Positions 1 through 5,801 of a DNA stretch of 6,357 nucleotides are shown piece after piece. The notes beneath the pieces are model-generated. The model did no database searches. It worked only from the letters and a program-made list of their open reading frames with translations, and was not told the origin of the DNA. The DNA lies in assembly GCA_903922325.1 (NCBI GenBank), contig CAIXTG010000001.1, positions 1 through 6,357 of the forward strand, in the 5' to 3' direction. This stretch comes from an uncultured Actinomycetes bacterium (lineage in GTDB: Bacteria; Actinomycetota; Actinomycetes; Nanopelagicales; Nanopelagicaceae). Made by a program: the position numbers and the translations under genes. Within the stretch, counting starts at the first letter, position 1; every line of letters starts with the position of its first letter.

Positions 1-967
1 GGCAGCGACCGAACGCGCCGCACTTGAAGAAGCACGTTCCATTCGCGAAGGTGAAACGCTTTCAGCCCGTGCTCGTAATCGCGAACTAACTGCCGAACTT
101 GAAATTCTTACATCTAGTGTTCATAAAGATGAAATTGCACGCGCGGAACAACGTATGCGTATTGAGCAACTCGAAGGCAAGGCCGTTGAAGAACTTGGTA
201 TTGATGTGGAAACTCTAGTTCGTGAGTATGGCCCAGATAATGATGTGCCAACCTTTATTGAAAATGAAGCCGGCGAAATTATTACAACTGAACTAATCCC
301 ATATCGTCGTGATCAACAAGAGAAGCGATTGGCCGCAACAGAGCGTTCACTTACCTTGCTCGGCAAGATCAATCCGCTGGCACTCGAGGAATACACCTCA
401 CTCGAAGAGCGTTTGAAGTTCTTAGCTGAACAACTCGAAGATTTGAAGAACACTCGTAGAGATCTCCTGGATATCGTGAAAGAAGTTGATGATCGAGTTC
501 AGCAGATCTTCATGGAAGCTTTCGAAGCAACGGCTGAACACTTCGAAACCATCTTCGCGCGCTTATTCCCTGGTGGCGACGGTCGCTTGATTCTGACCAA
601 CCCCGATGACTTGTTAAACAGTGGTGTCGATGTTGAAGCTCGCCCACCTGGAAAGCGCATTAAGCGTCTATCGCTGCTTTCGGGCGGCGAAAAGTCGCTA
701 ACTGCCGTTGCTATGTTGATTGCGATCTTTAAGGCGCGCCCAAGTCCGTTCTACGTAATGGACGAAGTTGAAGCAGCCCTCGATGATGCCAACTTAGGCC
801 GCCTATTAGGCGTGCTTGAAGAATTGCGCGAAACATCGCAGCTAATCATCATTACTCACCAGAAGCGCACAATGGAAATTGCGGATGCTCTTTATGGCGT
901 GACCATGCGTGGTGACGGTGTAACTGAAGTAATCTCGCAACGTCTGCGCGAATCAAATAACGAATAA
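1..967 (+). CDS. smc: Chromosome segregation protein SMC, C-terminal part (5' end outside window)
   Basis: The frame is open from the first bases, so this is the 3' part of a larger gene; about 321 residues are visible, against roughly 1,150-1,200 for a whole SMC. The ATG at 155 is internal, not a start. SMC dimerises, binds kleisin partners (ScpA/ScpB) and organises and segregates the chromosome using ATP. Visible residues 1 to about 150 are charged, Glu/Arg/Leu-rich coiled coil. The C-terminal ATPase half-head follows: the ABC signature LLSGGEKSL (nt 674-700), a Walker B ending in MDEVEAALDDAN (the D and catalytic E at nt 761-766), the D-loop LDDAN and the switch histidine in IIITHQ (nt 857-859). 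The Walker A half lies upstream, outside the window. All catalytic elements are intact and the gene ends with TAA, 26 bp before ftsY. MukB or Rad50 are less likely because MDEVEAALDDAN is characteristic of SMC. Confidence 0.96.
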   Translation, partial: AATERAALEEARSIREGETLSARARNRELTAELEILTSSVHKDEIARAEQRMRIEQLEGKAVEELGIDVETLVREYGPDNDVPTFIENEAGEIITTELIPYRRDQQEKRLAATERSLTLLGKINPLALEEYTSLEERLKFLAEQLEDLKNTRRDLLDIVKEVDDRVQQIFMEAFEATAEHFETIFARLFPGGDGRLILTNPDDLLNSGVDVEARPPGKRIKRLSLLSGGEKSLTAVAMLIAIFKARPSPFYVMDEVEAALDDANLGRLLGVLEELRETSQLIIITHQKRTMEIADALYGVTMRGDGVTEVISQRLRESNNE

Positions 968-993
968 GTAGAGATGTATAGGCGCCGTTAAAC

Positions 994-1839
994 ATGGGCT
1001 TCTTCAAAAAGTTTCTCGCCAAAGTCACTCGCACTTCGTCGGTAACTGCTGCTGATTGGGATGAGCTTTATGCTGAATTAATTGCCTCTGACTTAGGCGC
1101 ATCTTTAACCGATGTCATTCTGGCAACTGCAAAGAAAAGTAAATCGGAAGAACCAATTGAGGCTATTCGTGAAGCTTTAACTGCACTGCTTAGTTCTAAG
1201 CCGCGCGCATTAGCTATTTCCGAAACCGGTTTAACTACTATTTTGGTTATCGGTGTTAATGGAACCGGCAAGACAACTTCAGTGGCGAAACTTGCCGCAA
1301 ATGTTTCAAATTCAGGTAACCGGGTTTTATTAGGAGCAGCTGATACTTTTCGTGCAGCAGCCGTTGAACAATTACAAACTTGGGCAACTCGCATCGGGCT
1401 AACTGTTATTACTGGAAAACCAAATGGCGAACCAGCAGCAGTTGCATTTGATAGCGCTACTAAAGCCAAAGCTGATGGATATCAATATTTAGTAATTGAT
1501 ACGGCGGGCAGATTGCAGAACAAAGCAGACCTCATGGCCGAACTTGGAAAAATTAAACGAGTAATTGAAAAAGTAACTCCAGTAAATGAAGTGCTGTTAG
1601 TAGTTGATGCCACGACTGGTCAGAATGGTTTGAGCCAAGCGAAATTATTTTCAGAGGCAGTTGAAGTTACTGGCATTGTTTTAACTAAACTAGATGGCAG
1701 TGCACGAGGCGGAATTGCCCTCGCGATTGAGCACGATCTCGATCTGCCGATTAAATGGATCGGTACGGGGGAGGCCATAGGCGATCTGACGCCTTTTGAC
1801 CCGGAAATTTACATAACTGGCATTTTGGACGCTGAATAA
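994..1839 (+). CDS. ftsY: Signal recognition particle receptor GTPase FtsY, minimal form
   Basis: FtsY is the membrane-associated SRP receptor; it pairs with Ffh through their GTPase domains to hand ribosome-nascent chains to the Sec translocon. It has 281 residues. Residues 1-11 (MGFFKKFLAKV) form a short basic, amphipathic stretch like the known membrane-targeting helix. The N domain covers about 20-70. The G domain then shows P-loop GVNGTGKT (87-94), the SRP-GTPase insertion motif DTFRAAAVEQL (117-127), DTAGR (169-173), TKLDG (231-235, guanine specificity) and the closing GTGE...DLTPFDP (257-270). The order and the LQNK after DTAGR favour FtsY over Ffh, as does the lack of an M domain. The long acidic A domain is missing: E. 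coli FtsY has 497 residues and other actinobacterial FtsY about 400. An in-frame TAG at 979-981 lies just upstream, so a longer start is impossible. No clear Shine-Dalgarno is seen. The middle of the gene looks AT-rich with many TTA leucines. Confidence 0.95.
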   Translation: MGFFKKFLAKVTRTSSVTAADWDELYAELIASDLGASLTDVILATAKKSKSEEPIEAIREALTALLSSKPRALAISETGLTTILVIGVNGTGKTTSVAKLAANVSNSGNRVLLGAADTFRAAAVEQLQTWATRIGLTVITGKPNGEPAAVAFDSATKAKADGYQYLVIDTAGRLQNKADLMAELGKIKRVIEKVTPVNEVLLVVDATTGQNGLSQAKLFSEAVEVTGIVLTKLDGSARGGIALAIEHDLDLPIKWIGTGEAIGDLTPFDPEIYITGILDAE

Positions 1840-1859
1840 CCTGATCTTTTAACGCCCAC

Positions 1860-1897
1860 GTAACATTTCGGGTGAATTCCTGTAATCCATTTGAGAG
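1860..1897 (+). promoter_or_regulatory. Candidate GlnR-type nitrogen operator upstream of amtB
   Basis: Pentamers spaced at 11 bp read GTAAC (1860-1864), GGTGA (1871-1875), GTAAT (1882-1886) and GAGAG (1893-1897). The actinobacterial GlnR box is described as gTnAC-n6-GaAAc repeated, giving a 22-bp period. Here the two 'a' half-sites match 5/5 and 4/5 at exactly 22-bp spacing. The 'b' half-sites are poor (1/5 and 3/5). The site is 56-93 bp before the ATG of an ammonium transporter gene, the expected target of GlnR. I saw no good -35/-10 pair around it: TAACAT (1861-1866) resembles a -10 hexamer but overlaps the first half-site and has no partner. The call is a pattern match plus context, not proof. 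Confidence 0.4.
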
Positions 1898-1916
1898 AGA
1901 TTACCGCCATCTCAAA
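1890..1916. repeat. 7-bp perfect inverted repeat before amtB
   Basis: TTTGAGA (1890-1896) and its reverse complement TCTCAAA (1910-1916) are separated by 13 bp, so the arm centres are 20 bp apart, about two helical turns. The left arm overlaps the last half-site of the candidate GlnR box. It could be an operator for a dimeric regulator or a weak 5'-UTR hairpin. There is no T-run after it, so it is not a convincing terminator for ftsY. A repeat of this size can also arise by chance. Confidence 0.4.
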
Positions 1917-1952
1917 GGCGAGAATCGCGAAACTCTTCGAAAGTGATTATTC

Positions 1953-3248
1953 ATGGATATTAGTACTGGTGATACCGCTTGGATGTTGGCAAGTTCTGCA
2001 TTGGTCTTGCTAATGACTCCTGGCCTCGCATTTTTCTATGGCGGCATGGTCCGCACAAAAAGCGTTTTAAATATGATGATGATGTCAATGGCCACAGTTG
2101 GCATTGTCAGCATCATTTGGGTTATCTACGGCTTTGAATTGGCTTTCGGCGCCGATGGAAAGTCTGCCTGGTATGGCGCAATCAAAATTTCCGATTTAGG
2201 AAATCAAGTTGGCGCAGTAGCTAATAACGGTGGCGAATATCCGATTCCACTCCTAGTTTTTGCAGCATTCCAATTAATGTTTGCGATTATTACACCAGCA
2301 CTTATTTCAGGTGCAATTGCTGATCGTGCAAAGTTTGTTCCGTGGACAATCTTTGTTGCGATCTGGACAACCGGGGTTTATTTGCCAGTTGCACACTGGG
2401 TATTTGCATTCGGCAACAAGGTTGGCGATGTCGTAACTGGAGCTGGTTATCTAGCTGCCAAAGGGGTACAAGATTTCGCGGGCGGTACCGCAGTTCACAT
2501 TAACGCAGGTGCTGCTGGTTTAGCACTTGCTTTAGTTCTGGGAAAGCGCGTTGGATGGCGCAAAGAATCAATGCGTCCACACTCATTGCCTTTGGTAATG
2601 CTTGGCGCTGGACTACTTTGGTTCGGTTGGTTCGGCTTTAACGCTGGTTCAGCACTAGGTGCAAATGGAATCGCTGGTTTAGCTTTCCTAAATACCCAAG
2701 TAGCTGCAGCAGCGGCACTAATCGGCTGGATCTTTGTTGAAAAAGTTCGCAACGGTCATGCAACAACTCTTGGCGCCGCATCTGGTGCAGTAGCTGGTTT
2801 AGTTGCAATTACGCCAGCATGTGCGTTCGTCGCACCTTGGGCAGCGGTTGTTATTGGCTTCCTCGCCGGTGTTATCTGCTCTGTCGCAGTTGGCATGAAG
2901 TATCTATTTAACTTCGATGATTCGTTAGACGTTGTCGGCGTGCACTTAGTTGGTGGAATCTGGGGCTCACTATCAATCGGACTATTCGGATCAAGTGCTG
3001 TTAACAGCATTGGTCTTGATGGCTTGTTCTACGGTGGTGGATCCGCGCTCCTTGGTAAGCAAGCACTTGCGGTTGCCATGGTTGCCGGTTACTCCTTCTT
3101 GGCTACTTTGATAATCGGTCTGGCAATTGAAAAGACGATTGGATTCCGTGTTACCAAGGAATCTGAATTAGAAGGCGTCGACTTCAATGAACATGCCGAA
3201 TCTGCATATGAAATGTCCGGTTCAACTCGTGGAGGTTCCTTAATATGA
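1953..3248 (+). CDS. amtB: Ammonium transporter, Amt/MEP/Rh family
   Basis: This is a trimeric inner-membrane channel that imports ammonium when external supply is low. Its 431 residues are close to the family norm and are almost wholly hydrophobic, consistent with 11 transmembrane helices. Family landmarks are intact: DTAWMLASSALVLLMTPGLAFFYGG at the N-terminus, the gate phenylalanines in FQLMF (106 and 110), the recruitment aspartate D174 in the signature DFAGGTAVH, twin pore histidines H182 and H331 (in GVHLVGG), and WFGWFGFNAGSA (223-234). The cytosolic tail from about residue 397 (GFRV...ELEGVDFNEHAESAYE) resembles the conserved C-terminal region that transmits PII binding. I see no cleavable signal peptide. 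The ATG at 1953 gives the usual Amt N-terminus, preceded only by a weak purine-rich GAAAGTGA (1939-1946). The last four bases overlap glnK, so the two are surely co-transcribed. The 113-bp upstream gap holds the likely nitrogen control region. Confidence 0.96.
   Translation: MDISTGDTAWMLASSALVLLMTPGLAFFYGGMVRTKSVLNMMMMSMATVGIVSIIWVIYGFELAFGADGKSAWYGAIKISDLGNQVGAVANNGGEYPIPLLVFAAFQLMFAIITPALISGAIADRAKFVPWTIFVAIWTTGVYLPVAHWVFAFGNKVGDVVTGAGYLAAKGVQDFAGGTAVHINAGAAGLALALVLGKRVGWRKESMRPHSLPLVMLGAGLLWFGWFGFNAGSALGANGIAGLAFLNTQVAAAAALIGWIFVEKVRNGHATTLGAASGAVAGLVAITPACAFVAPWAAVVIGFLAGVICSVAVGMKYLFNFDDSLDVVGVHLVGGIWGSLSIGLFGSSAVNSIGLDGLFYGGGSALLGKQALAVAMVAGYSFLATLIIGLAIEKTIGFRVTKESELEGVDFNEHAESAYEMSGSTRGGSLI
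3231..3235 (+). promoter_or_regulatory. Ribosome binding site of glnK inside amtB
   Basis: GGAGG lies 9 bases before the glnK ATG and is embedded in the last codons of amtB. It is one of the two strongest Shine-Dalgarno sequences in the window. It suggests glnK can recruit ribosomes itself as well as by coupling through the 4-bp ATGA overlap. Confidence 0.75.
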
Positions 3249-3583
3249 AACTAGTAACAGCAATTTTGAAGCCTCATAAGTTGGAAGAGGTTAAGGATGC
3301 TCTTGAAGCGTTTGGCGTAAAGGGCATCACAGTTTCACAGGCAAGTGGCTTTGGTCGCCAGCGTGGTCACACCGAGGTTTATCGCGGTGCTGAGTACAAG
3401 GTTGATCTAATTGCAAAGGTAAGAGTTGAAGTTCTTGTCGATGACGAAGACTCTGATTCCGTGGTCGGAGTAATAGTTAAGGCAGCTTCGACTGGTTCGA
3501 TCGGTGATGGCAAAGTTTGGACAACGCCAGTCGAGGAAGTGGTTCGCGTGCGCACCGGCGAGCGAGGTTCAGAAGCAATTTAG
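3245..3583 (+). CDS. glnK: Nitrogen regulatory PII protein (GlnK/GlnB type)
   Basis: This is a trimeric signalling protein that senses 2-oxoglutarate and ATP/ADP; GlnK plugs the AmtB pore when ammonium is plentiful. At 112 residues it is the standard PII length. The T-loop contains R47 (the residue that enters the AmtB pore in E. coli) and Y51 in RGAEYKVD, the classic site of uridylylation or, in actinobacteria, adenylylation. Ligand-binding residues sit at their usual numbers: Q39, K58, G87, K90, R101 and R103, with GFGRQRGH (35-42) and STGSIGDGK (82-90). I choose GlnK over GlnB because the gene overlaps amtB by 4 bp (ATGA). The GlnD modifying-enzyme gene that commonly follows is not present; ffh starts 31 bp downstream. 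No terminator hairpin is visible after the stop. Confidence 0.95.
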   Translation: MKLVTAILKPHKLEEVKDALEAFGVKGITVSQASGFGRQRGHTEVYRGAEYKVDLIAKVRVEVLVDDEDSDSVVGVIVKAASTGSIGDGKVWTTPVEEVVRVRTGERGSEAI

Positions 3584-3602
3584 CTAGTTCCTAAGTTGTA
3601 AG

Positions 3603-3608
3603 TAAGAT
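3603..3608 (+). promoter_or_regulatory. Possible -10 element for a leaderless ffh transcript
   Basis: TAAGAT matches the TAnnnT -10 pattern (4/6 to TATAAT) and ends 6 bases before the ffh ATG. Transcription would therefore begin at or next to the start codon. Leaderless mRNAs of this layout are common in actinobacteria. The GAGG at 3609-3612 is only 2 bases from the ATG, too close to act as a normal ribosome binding site, which fits a leaderless start. A -35 hexamer is poor (TTTAGC, 3579-3584, 3/6, 18-bp spacer). Confidence 0.35.
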
Positions 3609-3614
3609 GAGGCT

Positions 3615-5072
3615 ATGTTCGAGTCTCTTGGCAATCGGTTCAGCAATGCATTTGCATCGCTGCGATCACGTGGAAAGTTATCTAATTCAGATATCTCAAA
3701 TGTTTGCCAAGAGATTCGACAAGCTTTACTTGATGCCGACGTAGCGTTATCGGTCGTCGAAGATTTTGTAAGCAAAATTGAAGTTCAGGCGAAAGCAGCC
3801 TTAACGGATCTACAAGCGGGCGCCAACCAAGCCCAAGTGATATTTGAAATCGTTAACAAAGAACTAGTTGAATTGCTCGGCAGCCAAGCTCGTCGAGTTC
3901 GCTTAGCAAAAGTAGCCCCAACAGTAATCATGTTGGCTGGTCTGCAAGGTGCCGGTAAAACAACTCTGGCCGGAAAACTAGCAAGATATTTTGCCGACCA
4001 GGGCGATACCCCGATCTTGGTTGCTTCAGATTTACAACGCCCAAATGCGGTAACCCAATTACAAGTTGTTGGTCAGAACGCCGGTATCCCAGTGTTTGCG
4101 CCGCAGCCAGGTAATGGGGTTGGCAATCCAGTTGAAGTTGCGCGCGAAGGTATTGCTTTTGCCAAAGCTAAATTACATAACATTGTAATTGTTGATACTG
4201 CTGGTCGTCTTGGTGTTGATGAAGAGTTAATGCAAGAAGCAAAAAATATTCGCGATGCAATATCACCCGATGAAATTCTTTTTGTTGTCGATGCTATGAC
4301 AGGCCAAGATGCTGTGCGAACTGCGCAAGCATTTCAAGATGGTGTGGGTTTCGATGGGGTAGTGCTGACCAAGTTAGATGGTGACGCACGAGGTGGTGCT
4401 GCGCTTTCGATTGTTACGCAAACTGGCAAGCCAATTATGTTTGCTTCTACCGGTGAAAAATTAGCGGACTTCGATTTATTCCATCCAGATCGTATGGCTT
4501 CACGCATTTTGGGAATGGGCGATGTTGCAACTTTGGCCGAACAAGCTAAGAAAGCATTTAGTGGCGAAGGCGCTGCGAAGATGGAAGAAAAGTTTGCACG
4601 TGGCGATGACTTCACGCTCGAAGATTTCCTAGAGCAGATTTCGGCGATGTCGAAAATGGGTTCAATGGGCAAGATTTTGGGCATGTTGCCTGGCGCCGGT
4701 GCGATGAAAAAGCAGATCGAAAACTTCGATGAATCTGAAATCGTGCGCACCAAAGCAATCGTGCAATCGATGACGCCAACTGAGCGCCGCGATCCAAAAG
4801 TTCTAAATGGTTCGCGTCGTGCTCGCATTGCAGCGGGTAGCGGTCGCCAAGTATCTGAAGTTAATTCATTGGTTGAGCGATTTACTCAGGCCCAGAAAAT
4901 GATGAAGCAGATGCGCAATGGCAAAGTTCCTACGGGTATGCCGGCTGGAATGGGCTTGCCGCCAGGGGCTGCGATCCCAGGTATGAGCTCCCCAAAGAAG
5001 GGCAATCAGCCGCCCAAGAAGAAATCCCGCTCTGGAAACCCCGCTAAACGCGCAGCCGAGGAGCAGGGCTAG
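3615..5072 (+). CDS. ffh: Signal recognition particle protein Ffh (SRP54)
   Basis: Ffh is the protein half of SRP. It binds 4.5S/SRP RNA and hydrophobic signal sequences on translating ribosomes, then docks to FtsY. It has 485 residues, against 453 in E. coli and about 520 in many actinobacteria. The N domain is residues 1 to about 95 (MFESLGNRF is the usual start). The G domain has GLQGAGKTT (109-117), DLQRPNAVTQL (139-149), DTAGR (194-198), TKLDGDARGG (252-261) and STGEK (278-282), where the family usually has a glycine in place of S278. The M domain runs from about 325 to 433 with Met-rich segments (ISAMSKMGSMGKILGMLPG) and the RNA-binding SRRARIAAGSG (400-410). Residues 436-485 are a low-complexity Gly/Pro/Met then Lys/Arg tail. 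The ATG at 3615 lacks a well-placed Shine-Dalgarno. Its partner FtsY is encoded upstream, with amtB-glnK between them. Confidence 0.96.
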   Translation: MFESLGNRFSNAFASLRSRGKLSNSDISNVCQEIRQALLDADVALSVVEDFVSKIEVQAKAALTDLQAGANQAQVIFEIVNKELVELLGSQARRVRLAKVAPTVIMLAGLQGAGKTTLAGKLARYFADQGDTPILVASDLQRPNAVTQLQVVGQNAGIPVFAPQPGNGVGNPVEVAREGIAFAKAKLHNIVIVDTAGRLGVDEELMQEAKNIRDAISPDEILFVVDAMTGQDAVRTAQAFQDGVGFDGVVLTKLDGDARGGAALSIVTQTGKPIMFASTGEKLADFDLFHPDRMASRILGMGDVATLAEQAKKAFSGEGAAKMEEKFARGDDFTLEDFLEQISAMSKMGSMGKILGMLPGAGAMKKQIENFDESEIVRTKAIVQSMTPTERRDPKVLNGSRRARIAAGSGRQVSEVNSLVERFTQAQKMMKQMRNGKVPTGMPAGMGLPPGAAIPGMSSPKKGNQPPKKKSRSGNPAKRAAEEQG

Positions 5073-5087
5073 GCGCCCGCTCGATTT
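5061..5087 (+). terminator. GC-rich hairpin over the ffh stop codon, possible terminator
   Basis: GAGC (5061-5064) pairs with GCTC (5079-5082), and GGGC (5066-5069) pairs with GCCC (5075-5078). A5065 is bulged and the 5-base loop TAGGC contains the ffh TAG stop. This gives 8 mostly G-C pairs followed by GATTT. The T-run is only three bases, so it would be a weak intrinsic terminator. The adjoining gap and the strong Shine-Dalgarno of rpsP support a transcription-unit boundary here. Confidence 0.45.
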
Positions 5088-5119
5088 CGTATCTGAGCCT
5101 GAAACTGGCAAGATTAGCC

Positions 5120-5145
5120 CCCTGTGACAGGGCCCTCTATCCCTG
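5120..5145 (+). promoter_or_regulatory. Overlapping alternative hairpins in the rpsP upstream region
   Basis: CCCTG (5120-5124), CAGGG (5128-5132) and CCCTG (5141-5145) are three complementary segments. The middle one can pair with the first (loop TGA) or with the third (8-base loop), but not both. AGGGCCCT (5129-5136) is also self-complementary. This is a switch-like arrangement located 94-119 bp before the rpsP start. The stems are only 5 bp, there is no obvious T-run, and I cannot show that the region is transcribed with rpsP, so function is speculative. Confidence 0.3.
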
Positions 5146-5223
5146 GAACTACTTAAGTCCAAAGCGCGTTCTTGATTAGCTTCGCACCCCGCTGAAGCGC
5201 AATCCGGCACGACATACATTTAC

Positions 5224-5228
5224 AGGAG
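5224..5228 (+). promoter_or_regulatory. Ribosome binding site that sets the TTG start of rpsP
   Basis: AGGAG sits 10 bases before TTG at 5239. It is a strong Shine-Dalgarno and fixes the unusual start codon. The next in-frame ATG (codon 8, in LMRMGK) would remove the conserved ATKIRL strand of S16. Confidence 0.75.
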
Positions 5229-5238
5229 TAATACTTAC

Positions 5239-5799
5239 TTGGCTACAAAAATTCGTTTAATGCGCATGGGCAAAATCCGCACCCCATTTTTCCGTATCGT
5301 TGTTACAGATGCTCGTAAAGCTCGCAACGGTCTTTCAATTGAAGAAATTGGTCGCTACGTTCCAGGGCAAGAACCATCTCTAATTCAAGTTAACTCAGAG
5401 CGTGCTCTTTACTGGTTAGGCGTTGGCGCACAGCCATCTGCTGCAGTTGAAGCACTTCTAAAAGTTACCGGCGATTGGCAGAAGCACAAGGGTCTTCCAG
5501 GCACCGAAGGAACACTTCGCGTTGCTGCACCTAAGCCAGCTAAGAGCGTTGCTTACGAAGCCGCTGTTAAACAAGCAATGGATGAACCAAAAGAAGGCGC
5601 CACAACTTTAAAGAAGAAGGCGCAAGACAAGCTTGCTGCAAAGGCAAACCCAGTTTCTGAGGTTTCTGAACCAGAATCACCAGCAGCGTCCGAGCCAGTA
5701 GTTGAAGATGTTGCAGTCGAAGCACCAGCAGATGTAGTTGAAACTCCAGAAGCTGTGGTTGAAACTCCAGCAGAAACTACAGAAGCGGCTGCTGAATAA
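5239..5799 (+). CDS. rpsP: 30S ribosomal protein S16 with long acidic C-terminal tail
   Basis: S16 is an early-binding 16S rRNA protein needed for 30S body assembly. Residues 1 to about 85 are the S16 domain: ATKIRLMRMGKIRTPFFRIVVTDAR, then IGRYVPG (37-43), ALYWLGVGAQPS (56-67) and VEALLKVTGDW (70-80). The start codon is TTG, supported by AGGAG upstream and by the conserved N-terminus. Total length is 186 residues, against about 82 in E. coli; actinobacterial S16 is commonly extended, but this one is at the long end. The tail has a Lys-rich part (about 98-137) followed by an Ala/Glu/Pro/Val-rich acidic part (138-186). It ends in the near-repeat VVETPEA-VVETPAE, encoded by a 21-bp tandem unit. 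It is the first gene of the likely rpsP-KH-rimM unit, 166 bp after ffh and 2 bp before the KH gene. Confidence 0.95.
   Translation: MATKIRLMRMGKIRTPFFRIVVTDARKARNGLSIEEIGRYVPGQEPSLIQVNSERALYWLGVGAQPSAAVEALLKVTGDWQKHKGLPGTEGTLRVAAPKPAKSVAYEAAVKQAMDEPKEGATTLKKKAQDKLAAKANPVSEVSEPESPAASEPVVEDVAVEAPADVVETPEAVVETPAETTEAAAE
5737..5770 (+). repeat. Tandem 21-bp period repeat in the rpsP tail
   Basis: The 13-mer GTTGAAACTCCAG occurs at 5737-5749 and again, identical, at 5758-5770. The period is 21 bp (7 codons), encoding VVETPEA then VVETPAE. The perfect DNA identity, beyond what the amino acids require, suggests a recent in-frame duplication in a low-complexity, loosely constrained tail. Confidence 0.7.
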
Positions 5800-5801
5800 A
5801 A

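Noticed and set aside
852..1469. Minus-strand open frames over smc/ftsY
   Set aside because: They lie opposite strongly conserved smc and ftsY codons, show no recognisable domain and have no ribosome binding site; they are shadows.
1840..1952. AmtR operator before amtB
   Set aside because: The Corynebacterium AmtR pattern (CTAT-N6-ATAG) is not present.
3584..3614. Terminator between glnK and ffh
   Set aside because: No stem of useful length and no T-run in the 31 bp.
5124..5155. GTGACA (5124-5129, 5/6 to TTGACA) as -35 of an rpsP promoter
   Set aside because: No acceptable -10 at 16-18 bp: ACTACT and TACTTA match poorly or are too far; the hexamer also lies inside the hairpin segments.
5179..5198. 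GCTTC...GAAGC hairpin before rpsP
   Set aside because: Only 5 bp with a 10-base loop and no T-run; too weak to call a structure separately.
4334..5219. Minus-strand open frames over ffh and the ffh-rpsP gap
   Set aside because: Cys/Arg/Ser-rich translations antiparallel to ffh with no motif; best explained as complementary-strand artefacts.
5172..5220. TTGATT (5172-5177) and TACATT (5215-5220) as a promoter pair for rpsP
   Set aside because: The spacing is far too long, and a start from TACATT would fall inside the Shine-Dalgarno.
5073..5238. SRP RNA or tRNA gene in the ffh-rpsP gap
   Set aside because: No cloverleaf and no GNAR-tetraloop hairpin typical of SRP RNA could be recognised.
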